The notes beneath the pieces are model-generated. The model saw only the letters and a program-made list of their open reading frames with translations, did no database searches and had not been told where the DNA came from. This document shows, in pieces, positions 35,290 to 44,182 of a stretch of DNA of 64,000 bases. Both the position numbers and the translations under genes were made by a program. The first letter of the stretch is position 1; the number at the start of each line of letters is the position of its first letter. The stretch comes from Gallibacter sp963558965 (GTDB lineage Bacteria; Bacillota; Clostridia; Peptostreptococcales; Anaerovoracaceae). The stretch lies in contig CAUWIT010000002.1 of the NCBI GenBank assembly GCA_963558965.1, positions 62,001-126,000 on the forward strand, given 5' to 3'.

Positions 35290-35369
35290 GCATATAGTTT
35301 GTTTCAAATGATTTGTTAGGGGGTATGTAGGCTTAGTAATAAAAATATCCAATATACAAAATCCAAAAA

Positions 35370-35419
35370 AAGAAAAAGAGAGTTCCTCAGAGGGGGGCGA
35401 GGCAATCTCTCTTCTTTTT
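35370..35419 (-). terminator. Terminator of the XRE-family gene
   Basis: AAGAGAG (35376-35382) and CTCTCTT (35407-35413), with inner CTC/GAG pairs. The longer T-run is on the minus strand, 45 nt past the stop of the gene at 35464. Confidence 0.65.
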
Positions 35420-35463
35420 ACAAAGAAAATCAAATAGATTTTCTGGTGTAACAAATATTTTTA

Positions 35464-35679
35464 CTATTTGTTGTCGTCTTCATCAACGAAAATTAGTAAA
35501 TCATTAGGCGTGCAATCAAAGATATTGCACATTGCATCAATCATTTCATACTGAACTGATTTAGTTTCATTGTTAACCATTTTGTTAAAGTTCTGATAAC
35601 TCATACCAAGCTGCTTATATAGCCAGTATTTAGTTTTTCCTTTTTCTTCTAGTAATTTTAATGCGTTTAATTTTACCAT
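35464..35679 (-). CDS. Small XRE (Cro/C1-type) helix-turn-helix protein
   Basis: A 71-residue DNA-binding protein of the YozG type: one five-helix Cro-like domain (KTKYWLYKQLGMSYQNFNKMV is the reading unit) with an acidic end. CNIFDCTPNDLLIF is the typical closing helix. No partner gene or phage context is visible. It is divergent from the purine permease and could act there, but nothing shows it. Confidence 0.85.
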   Translation of the reverse strand: MVKLNALKLLEEKGKTKYWLYKQLGMSYQNFNKMVNNETKSVQYEMIDAMCNIFDCTPNDLLIFVDEDDNK

Positions 35680-35919
35680 TCCTATTCACCTTCTTTAAAA
35701 TACAAAAATATAACAATCATGCTTTGTTGATATAGATTATTACATTAGCCCACATTTACATAAATTAACAAAAATAGGAATTAAAGCTATTTTTGTCTAT
35801 CCTAGTGTCTATAATAACCTATAAATAATATGTTTTTCAAGTTATTTACAAAAAAAGTAGAGTACTATTGTAAAAAAGTATAAATAAATAATAAAATTAT
35901 TAAAAAAACTAATAGAAAG

Positions 35920-35948
35920 TTGAAATACCTGTTTACGTATTATATAAT
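35920..35948 (+). promoter_or_regulatory. Promoter of the purine permease operon
   Basis: TTGAAA (35920-35925), 17 bp, TATAAT (35943-35948). The -35 includes the TTG that opens the longest frame, which rules that codon out as the start. No purine-riboswitch core is present in the remaining leader. Confidence 0.85.
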
Positions 35949-35982
35949 TTGTTGGCGAGAAGAATTAATAGGAGGTCTTTTA

Positions 35983-37341
35983 ATGGAGAAATTTTTTAAA
36001 CTAAAAGAGCATGGAACAAATGTAAAAACCGAAATTATAGCTGGTTTTACTACATTTTTATCTATGGTTTACATTTTAGCAGTTAACCCTAATATTTTAG
36101 GGGCGGCTGGCATGAACCCATCTGCAGTATTTACAGCTACTGCTGTATCAGCAGCAATCGGTTCAATTTTAATGGCAGTGCTTGCAAACTATCCAATAGC
36201 ACTTGCATCAGGTATGGGATTAAATGCTTATTTTGCATTTTCTGTATGTGTACCTATGGCAAAAGCTGGGGTACAAGATCCATGGCAGATTGCTTTAACT
36301 GCTATCTTAGTTGAAGGTATCGTATTTATGTTATTATCATTAGTTAAGTTTAGAGAAACACTAGTAAACAAAGTTCCTCAAAACTTAAAACTTGGTATAA
36401 CAGCAGGTATTGGATTATTTATTGCTATCGTAGGTCTTAAGGGAGCAGGCATCGTTGTTGCTAACCCTGATACATTGGTAGCATTTGGCGATATTTCAAG
36501 CCCACAAGTTGTATTAGCATTAGTAGGTCTAATGATGATTGCAATTTTACATCATTACAATGTAATGGGCTCTATACTTTGGGGCATCTTAGGTACATGG
36601 GTATTAGGAATGATTGCACAGGCTGTAGGTTGGTATCAGGTTGATCCGGCAGCAGGTGTTTATTCACTGTTCCCAAGCTTCGAAGGTGGTATTGTACCAG
36701 CTGCACCATCTTTGTTTAAGTTTGATTTTTCATATGTTACAGGACATTTCATCGACTTTGCTGTAATCGTATTTTCATTTTTATTTGTTGACTTATTTGA
36801 TACAGCAGGAACACTAATCGGTGTTGCATCAAAAGCTGATTTATTAGATGAAGAAGGAAATCTACCAAAAGCAGGTGGCGCACTTATGGCAGATGCTATC
36901 GGTACTGTAGTAGGTGCTTGTCTTGGTACTTCAACAGTTACATCATATGTAGAATCAAGTGCAGGTGTAGCTCAGGGTGGTAGAACAGGTCTTACAGCTG
37001 TTACAGCAGGTGTATTATTTATTGTTTCATTATTCTTATCACCTATTTTCCTAGCGATTCCAGGTTTTGCTACAACTCCAGCATTGGTATTTGTTGGTCT
37101 TCTTATGATAAGTGCTGTAAAAGATATGGACTTTGGCGAAGATATGGCAGGTGCTATGGGCGGATTTTTGGCAATTATCATGATGCCATTCACATATTCT
37201 ATTGCAAATGGTATTATGTTTGGTATTTTAGCATTTGTAATTATTAAAGTATTTACAGGTAAAGTTAAGGATATTCACCCAGTTATGTGGATTTCAGCAG
37301 CTTTATTTGCAATAAAAATTTGGACAATGATAAGAGGATAA
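35983..37341 (+). CDS. NCS2 purine permease (AzgA-like)
   Basis: Proton-coupled uptake of hypoxanthine, guanine or adenine. The 452-residue protein begins FFKLKEHGTNVKTEIIAGFTTFLSM, the AzgA-type opening. It carries the conserved NPNILGAAGM, ALASGMGLNAYFAF and FLFVDLFDTAGTLIG motifs, the last in the substrate-binding helix. AGGAGG at 35970-35975 supports ATG 35983. A phosphoribosyltransferase follows after 4 nt, completing a purine salvage pair. Confidence 0.93.
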   Translation: MEKFFKLKEHGTNVKTEIIAGFTTFLSMVYILAVNPNILGAAGMNPSAVFTATAVSAAIGSILMAVLANYPIALASGMGLNAYFAFSVCVPMAKAGVQDPWQIALTAILVEGIVFMLLSLVKFRETLVNKVPQNLKLGITAGIGLFIAIVGLKGAGIVVANPDTLVAFGDISSPQVVLALVGLMMIAILHHYNVMGSILWGILGTWVLGMIAQAVGWYQVDPAAGVYSLFPSFEGGIVPAAPSLFKFDFSYVTGHFIDFAVIVFSFLFVDLFDTAGTLIGVASKADLLDEEGNLPKAGGALMADAIGTVVGACLGTSTVTSYVESSAGVAQGGRTGLTAVTAGVLFIVSLFLSPIFLAIPGFATTPALVFVGLLMISAVKDMDFGEDMAGAMGGFLAIIMMPFTYSIANGIMFGILAFVIIKVFTGKVKDIHPVMWISAALFAIKIWTMIRG

Positions 37342-37345
37342 TAAA

Positions 37346-37900
37346 ATGGTTTATGAAATGGAAATTGCAGGGTTAAAAAGAGAATTACCTTTATTCCCTG
37401 TCAGTGACGATTTAAAAATCGCTGCGTTTATTATTTTTAGTGATGTTGAAATTACAGTGGCAGCAGCAAAGGAACTTTTGGAAAAAGCTCCAGAGTTTGA
37501 TATTTTGATGACTGCTGAGGCAAAAAGCATACCTTTAATTTATGAAATGGCTAAGCAGGCTGGCGTAAATGACTATGTGGTTGCTCGTAAAGGTGTAAAG
37601 GTTTACATGGAAGATCCTATTTCAGTTGAAGTAAATTCTATTACAACTCAGCATACTCAAAAGTTATACTTAGGACAAAAGGAAGTTGAATTAATTAAAG
37701 GCAAAAGAGTTTTAATTATCGACGATGTTATAAGTACAGGTGAGTCTTTGAAGGCTCTAGAAAATTTAGCTGCAAAAGCTGGCGGCAACGTAGTAGGTAA
37801 AATGGCTATCCTCGGTGAAGGAGATGCTATGGAGCGTGAAGATATTACTGTTTTAGCTCCACTACCAGTATTTAATGCCGATGGAACTGTAAAAGAATAG
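37346..37900 (+). CDS. Purine phosphoribosyltransferase (adenine/xanthine type)
   Basis: Type I phosphoribosyltransferase of 184 residues that converts an imported purine base and PRPP to the nucleotide. The PRPP loop is VLIIDDVISTGES near 126-138. The PPi-binding MTAEAKSIPL segment and YVVARKGVKVYM resemble Apt-family proteins. Base specificity is unclear. It is co-transcribed with the NCS2 permease. Confidence 0.85.
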   Translation: MVYEMEIAGLKRELPLFPVSDDLKIAAFIIFSDVEITVAAAKELLEKAPEFDILMTAEAKSIPLIYEMAKQAGVNDYVVARKGVKVYMEDPISVEVNSITTQHTQKLYLGQKEVELIKGKRVLIIDDVISTGESLKALENLAAKAGGNVVGKMAILGEGDAMEREDITVLAPLPVFNADGTVKE

Positions 37901-37921
37901 TTCATTAAATTTTTAAAATAT

Positions 37922-37968
37922 GACACCCGTTTGCGTATTGAAAATCAATAGCACAGGGTGTCTTTTTT
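37922..37968 (+). terminator. Terminator after the phosphoribosyltransferase gene
   Basis: GACACCC (37922-37928) with GGGTGTC (37956-37962), inner TATTG/CAATA, then T6. Confidence 0.88.
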
Positions 37969-38044
37969 ATTAGGTAACAGGAAAATTATGGATATAATAT
38001 AAAGAAATCTTAAGAATTTATGGTCTATTAATTTCTATTAAAAT

Positions 38045-38179
38045 ATGGTTAAATTAGATAGGGATTGGATTGAAAATTTAGTACGAAAAAGAATTCTCTT
38101 GAATACAAGATGATGGGGATTTATATAATTTAAGAGACTTCATCTTCACTCAAAATAGGGGCGAAAGCTCCTATTTTTT
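38045..38179 (+). ncRNA. Candidate small RNA upstream of prfA
   Basis: The 417-bp gap before prfA holds a strong stand-alone terminator at 38152-38179 that belongs to no gene, since the preceding gene already terminates at 37968. Upstream is an inverted pair (GATGATGG...TTCATC, about 38109-38146) and only a weak AT-rich promoter-like stretch near 38020-38045. This suggests a short transcript; its 5' end is not identifiable. Confidence 0.3.
38152..38179 (+). terminator. Orphan Rho-independent terminator
   Basis: AAAATAGGGGC, tetraloop GAAA, GCTCCTATTTT (one G-U), then T residues. Confidence 0.85.
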
Positions 38180-38289
38180 GTATATACAAGTTTTTTTGCA
38201 ACAAAATAAGTATATGACAATATAAAATAGGTAGTTTTTGTGTTGAAAACTCACAAAAAAATAAGTGATAAATGTTGAAATTTCATAGA

Positions 38290-38318
38290 TTGCATTAATT
38301 TTATGACCGTGATATAAT
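38290..38318 (+). promoter_or_regulatory. Promoter of prfA operon
   Basis: TTGCAT (38290-38295), 17 bp, TATAAT (38313-38318), extended by TGA. Confidence 0.8.
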
Positions 38319-38395
38319 AAAACGATGTATACTGCAATAGGTGTGCATAGATATGAGATAAAACAACAAATTTGTAAATATATGAGGTGATAAAA

Positions 38396-39463
38396 ATGTT
38401 TGATAAATTAGCTTTTATTTCGGACAAATATGAAGAATTAACACATAAGGTTTCAGATCCCGAAATTATTGCTGACCAGAGCAGATGGCAGAAATATGCC
38501 AAAGAATTAGGTGAAATGGAACCTATCGTAAAAAAATATGAAGAATATAAAAAAGTAAAGGAAGGCATTGCTGAAAACAAGGAACTTCTAGGTGAAAGCG
38601 GTCTAGATGATGAGCTAAGAGAATTAGCAAAGATGGAATTATCAGAGCTTGAACCACAGGTAGAACCACTAGAAGCTGAGCTAAAACTTTTACTACTACC
38701 AAAAGACCCTAACGACGAGAAAAATGTCATTCTTGAAATCAGAGCAGGTACAGGTGGAGATGAAGCAGCGTTATTTGGTGCAGACCTACTTAGAATGTAT
38801 TCAAGATATGCAGAAAGAGCTGGCTGGAAAACTGAAATTATGGAACTTAACGAAACTGGCATAGGCGGAGTAAAGGAAGCTGTTATGCTAATCAAAGGTA
38901 AGGGCGCTTATTCAAGATTGAAATACGAGTCAGGTGCACACAGAGTACAGAGAGTTCCAGAAACAGAATCATCAGGCAGAGTACACACATCAGCTGCTAC
39001 AGTTGCAGTGCTTCCAGAAGTTGACGACGTAGAAGTTGATCTAAATCCAAACGATGTAAGAGTAGACGTATACAGAGCATCAGGTAATGGTGGACAGTGT
39101 GTAAATACTACAGACTCAGCTGTTAGACTTACTCATGAACCAACAGGATTAGTTGTTACTTGTCAGGATGAAAAATCACAGATCAAAAACAAGGAAAAGG
39201 CATTTAAGGTACTTAAAGCTAGACTTTACGATTTAAAAATGCAGGAACAGAACGACGAAATTTCTCAGCAGAGAAAGAGTCAGGTTGGATCAGGTGACAG
39301 ATCTGAGCGTATTAGAACATATAACTTCCCACAGGGCAGAGTTTCTGAACACAGAACTGGCGTAACATTGTACAAATTGGACAACTTCCTAGATGGAGAC
39401 ATGGACGAAATTATCGATGGACTAATTACATCAGACCAGGCAGAAAAAATGAAAAACTTCTAA
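38396..39463 (+). CDS. prfA: Peptide chain release factor 1
   Basis: Recognises UAA and UAG and triggers peptidyl-tRNA hydrolysis. The GGQ loop appears as ASGNGGQCVNTTDS near 225. The RF1 tripeptide region is PETESSGRVHTS, with the PxT element as PET. SERIRTYNFPQGRVSEHR closes domain 3. The frame opens at GTG 38387, but GAGGTGAT at that spot is the ribosome site for ATG 38396; 355 residues. Confidence 0.96.
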   Translation: MFDKLAFISDKYEELTHKVSDPEIIADQSRWQKYAKELGEMEPIVKKYEEYKKVKEGIAENKELLGESGLDDELRELAKMELSELEPQVEPLEAELKLLLLPKDPNDEKNVILEIRAGTGGDEAALFGADLLRMYSRYAERAGWKTEIMELNETGIGGVKEAVMLIKGKGAYSRLKYESGAHRVQRVPETESSGRVHTSAATVAVLPEVDDVEVDLNPNDVRVDVYRASGNGGQCVNTTDSAVRLTHEPTGLVVTCQDEKSQIKNKEKAFKVLKARLYDLKMQEQNDEISQQRKSQVGSGDRSERIRTYNFPQGRVSEHRTGVTLYKLDNFLDGDMDEIIDGLITSDQAEKMKNF

Positions 39464-39494
39464 TGAAGCAAATAAAATTAAAGGGGTTTAAAAT

Positions 39495-40502
39495 ATGGAA
39501 ACTTTAATTTTAAAAGATACAGAACAAGATATAAAAAAAGCTGGAGAAATATTGAAAAACGGCGGTTTAATAGCTTTTCCAACTGAGACAGTTTACGGAC
39601 TTGGGGCAAATGGGCTAGATGAAGAAGCTGTTTCAAAAGTATATAAGGCAAAGGGCAGACCAAGCGACAATCCTATGATTTTACATATCGCTGAAATATC
39701 AGAAATATATGATATAGCAGAGGAGTTAAGTGAAGATGGCCGAAAACTAGTTGAAGCATTTTGGCCAGGGCCGCTGACTGTAGTAGTTAAGCGCAAACCT
39801 ATTGTGCCAGACACTACAACGGGAGGTCTTGATACAGTTGGAGTGCGCATGCCATCAGACGAGACAGCACGAAATCTTATAAAAGCAGCAGGAGTGCCAA
39901 TTGCAGCACCTAGCGCAAATCTTTCAGGTAAACCTAGTCCAACTATGGCAGAGCATGTTATAAAAGACATGAATGGCCGTATTGATGGTATTATCTGTGG
40001 TGGCAAGTGCCAAGTTGGTATCGAGTCAACAGTAGTATCAGTAGTCGGCGATACACCTGTAATTTTAAGACCTGGTAAAATTACCAAAGAAGATATGAGC
40101 AAAGTCTTAGGTAAAGAAGTAAAAATAGATCCAGCTATAGAAATTACAAATGCAAAAGAAACGAAAAACCATGACTTTAAACCAATGGCCCCAGGGATGA
40201 AATACAGACATTACGCCCCTGAAGCAGAAATGCTAGTAATAGAGGGTGATGAGGATAAAGTTAAGTTAGAAATAACAAAGCAAAAAGAGTCTTTGGAAAA
40301 ACAAGGTAAAAAAGTTGGAGTGATTATGTTTGGTAGTGACAACTTTGAAGTTGCTGCCCATGATCTATTTGCGGATTTGCGTAAAATGGATGACGAAAAT
40401 GTTGATTACATAATAGCAGGAGCAGTCAAAAGCGAAGGACTAGGATATGCTGTTATGAATCGCATGTTAAAATCAGCCGGATATAACATATTAAAAGTAT
40501 AA
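39495..40502 (+). CDS. tsaC: Threonylcarbamoyl-AMP synthase (TsaC2/Sua5/YwlC)
   Basis: First enzyme of tRNA t6A37 formation: threonine, bicarbonate and ATP give threonylcarbamoyl-AMP. The YrdC domain (about 1-205) shows FPTETVYGLGANG, KAKGRPSDNPMILHI, PSANLSGKPSPT and the loop ending IIRPGKIT-like (VILRPGKIT). The extra Sua5 domain (about 235-335) ends with GLGYAVMNRMLKSAG. The 335-residue two-domain form is the usual Firmicutes version. Confidence 0.94.
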   Translation: METLILKDTEQDIKKAGEILKNGGLIAFPTETVYGLGANGLDEEAVSKVYKAKGRPSDNPMILHIAEISEIYDIAEELSEDGRKLVEAFWPGPLTVVVKRKPIVPDTTTGGLDTVGVRMPSDETARNLIKAAGVPIAAPSANLSGKPSPTMAEHVIKDMNGRIDGIICGGKCQVGIESTVVSVVGDTPVILRPGKITKEDMSKVLGKEVKIDPAIEITNAKETKNHDFKPMAPGMKYRHYAPEAEMLVIEGDEDKVKLEITKQKESLEKQGKKVGVIMFGSDNFEVAAHDLFADLRKMDDENVDYIIAGAVKSEGLGYAVMNRMLKSAGYNILKV

Positions 40503-40516
40503 AAGGAGAAATATTA

Positions 40517-40948
40517 ATGAGAATTGCACTTGCAAGTGACCATGGTGGTTATGATTTAAAAGAACTAATCGCAGGATTTGTTATGGGTATGGGATACGAA
40601 GTAGTAGACTTAGGCACAAATAGCACAGAGTCTGTTGATTATCCAGAGTACGGACACAGATGCGCTATGGCAGTAGTTCATGGTGATGTGGATTGCGGTA
40701 TCGTTTGTTGCGGCACAGGTATTGGTATTTCAATGGCTGCAAACAAAGTTAAAGGAGCAAGATGTGGACTTTGCACAAGTGTTGAAATGGCAGAGCTAAC
40801 TAGAAAACACAACGATGCAAACATGTTGGCATTGGGTGGCCGTATACTAACTGATGAAGAGGCACTAGCAATCGTAAATGCTTTTTTACATACAGAATTC
40901 GAAGGTGGCAGACACCAGAGAAGAGTAGATATGCTTAACAGCTATTAA
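40517..40948 (+). CDS. rpiB: Ribose-5-phosphate isomerase B
   Basis: Interconverts ribose-5-P and ribulose-5-P. SDHGGYDLKE at the N-terminus, the catalytic cysteine region GIVCCGTGIGISMAANK and the NMLALGGR motif are complete. 143 residues. AAAGGAGAAA precedes the ATG, and it lies 14 nt after tsaC in the conserved tsaC-rpiB-upp order. Confidence 0.95.
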   Translation: MRIALASDHGGYDLKELIAGFVMGMGYEVVDLGTNSTESVDYPEYGHRCAMAVVHGDVDCGIVCCGTGIGISMAANKVKGARCGLCTSVEMAELTRKHNDANMLALGGRILTDEEALAIVNAFLHTEFEGGRHQRRVDMLNSY

Positions 40949-40971
40949 TTTTAGGAGGAAATAAAAATATA

Positions 40972-41601
40972 ATGGGTAAAATTTATGTATTCGATCATCC
41001 TTTGATACAGCATAAAACAGCGCTAATGCGTATGGTTGAAACTACAACAAAGGATTTTAGAGATTTAGCAAAAGAAATCGGTATGCTTATGGGATACGAA
41101 GCAACAAGAAACCTACCGTTGAAAAAAGCAGATATTAAAACACCTATGTGTGAAACAGAAGTAAACATATTAGACGGTGAAGATATTGCTATCGTACCTA
41201 TTTTAAGAGCAGGTCTAGGAATGGTTGATGGTATGCTGTCACTAGTTCCTAACGCAAAAGTAGGTCATGTCGGTCTATACAGAGATCCAGAAACTCATAA
41301 ACCAGTTGAATATTATTGCAAAATGCCACAGGACATCGAAAAAAGAAAAATTTTCGTAGTTGACCCTATGTTAGCAACTGGTGGTTCAGCAATTGATGCA
41401 GTTGATTTAGTTAAAGAAAAAGGCGGCAAGGATATTGTATTTATGTGTCTAATCGCTTCACCAGAAGGCATAGATGCATTGTCTAAAGCACATCCTGATA
41501 TAGATATTTACATCGCAGCTAAGGATGAACGCCTAAATGAAGACGCTTATATTTTACCGGGATTGGGAGATGCCGGTGATAGATTATACGGTACTAAATA
41601 A
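40972..41601 (+). CDS. upp: Uracil phosphoribosyltransferase
   Basis: Salvages uracil with PRPP to UMP. The PRPP loop is FVVDPMLATGGSAIDA, and PILRAGLGMVDGM and the C-terminal PGLGDAGDRLYGT (uracil pocket) are intact. 209 residues. The AGGAGG site (40954-40959) is about 13 nt from the ATG, longer than normal, and no better start exists. Confidence 0.95.
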   Translation: MGKIYVFDHPLIQHKTALMRMVETTTKDFRDLAKEIGMLMGYEATRNLPLKKADIKTPMCETEVNILDGEDIAIVPILRAGLGMVDGMLSLVPNAKVGHVGLYRDPETHKPVEYYCKMPQDIEKRKIFVVDPMLATGGSAIDAVDLVKEKGGKDIVFMCLIASPEGIDALSKAHPDIDIYIAAKDERLNEDAYILPGLGDAGDRLYGTK

Positions 41602-41652
41602 GTTACCAATTTAAAGTTTATTATTATTTATATAAAACAGGAGGATATTGAA

Positions 41653-43443
41653 GTGAAAAATTATGGAATTAAGGAGAACGGTCTAACTAATAATAAGGTT
41701 CTTCTTGATTGGGTACAGGAAGTAGCAGAATTAACAAAACCGGAAAAAGTTATGTGGATTACAGGCGAAGAAGCACAGCTGGAAGAACTTCGCAAAGAAG
41801 GATGCTCCACAGGTGAACTTTATAAGTTAAACGAAGAAAAACTTCCTGGATGCTATTTGCACAGAAGTGACACAAGAGACGTAGCAAGAGTAGAAGGTAG
41901 AACTTTTATCTGCTGCAAAGAAGAAGAAAACGCAGGTCCTACAAACAACTGGATGGATCCAGACGAAATGTATGCTAAACTAAACAAATTGTACGACGGT
42001 TGCATGGAAGGCAGAACTATGTACATCATTTCATTCTCAATGGGTGTAATCGGTTCTCCATTTGCAAAATACGGTATCGAAATTACAGACTCAATCTATG
42101 TTGTAGTTAGCATGAACATTATGACAAGAATAGGCAAGGCTGTTTTAGACGATCTTGGTGACAGTGCAGATTTCACAAAGGGACTACATTCAAAAGCAGA
42201 GTTAGACCCAGAAGAAAGATATATCGTTCATTTCCCAGAAGACAACACAATTATGTCTATTAACTCAGGTTACGGCGGAAACGTACTACTTGGTAAAAAG
42301 TGCTTAGCATTGAGAATCGCATCATATCTTGGTAAAAAAGAAGGATGGATGGCAGAACATATGCTAATCCTAGGTGTTGAAAATCCACAGGGAGAACAGC
42401 ATTATATCGCTGCTGCATTCCCATCTGCATGTGGTAAAACAAATCTTGCAATGTTAATTCCACCAGAAGGATATCAAAAAGCTGGTTGGAAAGTTACTTG
42501 TGTAGGTGATGATATCGCATGGATCAGAATTGGTGAAGATGGCAGACTATGGGCAACAAACCCTGAAAACGGTTTCTTTGGTGTTGCTCCTGGAACAAAT
42601 GCAAAATCAAATCCAAACGCTCTAGCTGCAACTATGAAAAATACAATTTTCACAAATGTTGCTCTAAACCTAGACGACGATACAGTTTGGTGGGAAAGAA
42701 TGGATAAAAATCCACCTCAGAACTCACTTGACTGGACAGGTAAAAAATGGGACCCAGCTTCAGGGGAACCTTTAGCTCATCCAAACTCAAGATTTACTGC
42801 ACCAGCTAAAAACTGCCCATGTATTTCTCCAGCATTTGAAGATGCACAGGGTGTACCTCTATCAGCAATCGTATTTGGTGGTAGAAGAGCTAAGACTGCA
42901 CCACTTGTTTATCAGTCAAGAGATTGGGATCACGGTGTATTTGTTGGTTCAATCATGGCATCTGAAACAACAGCTGCAACAACAGGAGCAGTAGGCGTTG
43001 TAAGAAGAGACCCAATGGCTATGTTGCCATTCTGCGGATACAACATGGGTGACTACTGGCAGCATTGGTTAGACATGGGTAAGAAAATCACTAACCCACC
43101 TAAAATCTTCAATGTTAACTGGTTTAGAACAGATGAAGAAGGCAACTTCGTATGGCCTGGATTTGGCGACAACTTAAGAGTTCTAGAATGGATCTTAAAG
43201 AGAGCTGATGAAAAAATCGATGCTAAGGAAACTGAAATCGGATATGTTCCTTTTGCTGAAGATATTAATATCGAAGATTGCGACATCGATCAGGAAACTC
43301 TAGAAAGCATCTTAAAGGTTGAAAAGGAATACTGGTTAGATGATATTGAAAGCATTAGAGAATTCTATGCTAAGTTTGGTGATAAGCTACCTAAGGAACT
43401 TGCAGAAGAAATCGATGCTATGGAAGCTAGATTAAAGGCTTAA
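41653..43443 (+). CDS. pckG: Phosphoenolpyruvate carboxykinase (GTP)
   Basis: Interconverts oxaloacetate + GTP with PEP + CO2 + GDP. In fermenting clostridia it can run towards oxaloacetate or away from it. GTP-type features are the kinase-1a loop AAFPSACGKTNLAML, kinase-2 VGDDIAW, and the FFGVAPGTN and GGRRAKTAPLVY segments. The 596 residues match. The start is GTG 41653 after ACAGGAGG. It has its own terminator. Confidence 0.95.
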   Translation: MKNYGIKENGLTNNKVLLDWVQEVAELTKPEKVMWITGEEAQLEELRKEGCSTGELYKLNEEKLPGCYLHRSDTRDVARVEGRTFICCKEEENAGPTNNWMDPDEMYAKLNKLYDGCMEGRTMYIISFSMGVIGSPFAKYGIEITDSIYVVVSMNIMTRIGKAVLDDLGDSADFTKGLHSKAELDPEERYIVHFPEDNTIMSINSGYGGNVLLGKKCLALRIASYLGKKEGWMAEHMLILGVENPQGEQHYIAAAFPSACGKTNLAMLIPPEGYQKAGWKVTCVGDDIAWIRIGEDGRLWATNPENGFFGVAPGTNAKSNPNALAATMKNTIFTNVALNLDDDTVWWERMDKNPPQNSLDWTGKKWDPASGEPLAHPNSRFTAPAKNCPCISPAFEDAQGVPLSAIVFGGRRAKTAPLVYQSRDWDHGVFVGSIMASETTAATTGAVGVVRRDPMAMLPFCGYNMGDYWQHWLDMGKKITNPPKIFNVNWFRTDEEGNFVWPGFGDNLRVLEWILKRADEKIDAKETEIGYVPFAEDINIEDCDIDQETLESILKVEKEYWLDDIESIREFYAKFGDKLPKELAEEIDAMEARLKA

Positions 43444-43480
43444 TCAAAGGCTTTGTTATACAATTAAATATTAGATTTTC

Positions 43481-43512
43481 AAAGGACTATCATTTGTTTG
43501 GTAGTCCTTTTT
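43481..43512 (+). terminator. Terminator of pckG
   Basis: AAAGGACTATCA pairs with TGGTAGTCCTTT (one G-U), followed by T residues. Confidence 0.88.
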
Positions 43513-43563
43513 GAATTTCTTAAGTATGTGGTGGTATGTATAGGTTAGTGGATGATGAAATAC

Positions 43564-43596
43564 ATTTTCACCACCAACACCCAAAATTATAGAAAC
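43564..43596 (-). repeat. ISL3-like terminal-repeat copy D
   Basis: Read on the minus strand: GTTTCTATAATTTTGGGTGT then TGGTGGTGAAAAT. It is almost identical to the copy at 51474-51505 and related to the copies at 50864 and 51326. The copy stands alone, with no transposase or partner end recognised nearby. Confidence 0.55.
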
Positions 43597-43599
43597 TAA

Positions 43600-43636
43600 A
43601 AATAGCAACCTCAACTGATTGATGAGATTGCTATTT
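43600..43636 (-). terminator. Terminator of the DUF134 gene
   Basis: AAATAGCAA with TTGCTATTT, inner CTCA/TGAG, with minus-strand T-run; 29 nt past the stop. Confidence 0.75.
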
Positions 43637-43664
43637 GGATAAATTTGTATTTTAAAGTGTTAAA

Positions 43665-43997
43665 TTATTTCTGACAACAAGTGTCCTTGTGGCAACAGTG
43701 ACCTTCGCCATCACAAAGGACATAATCACCGCCGTTAACTTTAATATTAATATCATTAATCAAAGCTGTACTTAGCTTTTTTCTCGCCGAAGCGTATATA
43801 GATTGTACAGTACTTCTAGCAACATCCATGCTCTTTGCACACTGTTCTTGGTTAACACCTAAGACATCGATTAGACGAAGGGTTTCGTATTCGTCAACTG
43901 TAAGTTCGATACACTCTTTTGTGCGAACTCCTTTAGGGCCAAAAAGCTTTTCACCAGGATTAGTACAAACTCTTCTTTTTTTACAAGGTCTTGGCAT
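43665..43997 (-). CDS. DUF134 (UPF0251) DNA-binding protein
   Basis: A 110-residue protein. It begins MPRPCKKRRVC and has ELTVDEYETLRLIDVLGVNQEQCAKSM, a sigma-70 region-4-like helix-turn-helix. The C-terminus is cysteine-rich (CDGEGHCCHKDTCCQK), suggesting metal or redox sensing. AGGAG in the minus-strand upstream sequence supports ATG 43997 rather than 44012. It is divergent from the DAACS symporter gene. Some members neighbour NifX/NifB-type (dinitrogenase iron-molybdenum cofactor) proteins, but none is here. Confidence 0.88.
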   Translation of the reverse strand: MPRPCKKRRVCTNPGEKLFGPKGVRTKECIELTVDEYETLRLIDVLGVNQEQCAKSMDVARSTVQSIYASARKKLSTALINDINIKVNGGDYVLCDGEGHCCHKDTCCQK

Positions 43998-44182
43998 GAT
44001 AACTCCTTTCATTTCTCTAAACTATAGGCTTATCATACAACCATTTATAGCATATGTCAATAATAAAGTGGCATATGCCACATACCTTTAAATCAGCTAA
44101 TTTTTTTAGTTGACACCTGTAAAAGTATAAATTAAAATGAAAAAGATTATGTTAGAAATTTAGTAAAAGAAAGGTATTTTAG

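Noticed and set aside
35749..35982. Purine riboswitch before the NCS2 permease
   Set aside because: The conserved loop sequences of the purine aptamer are absent; only an ordinary sigma-A promoter is seen.
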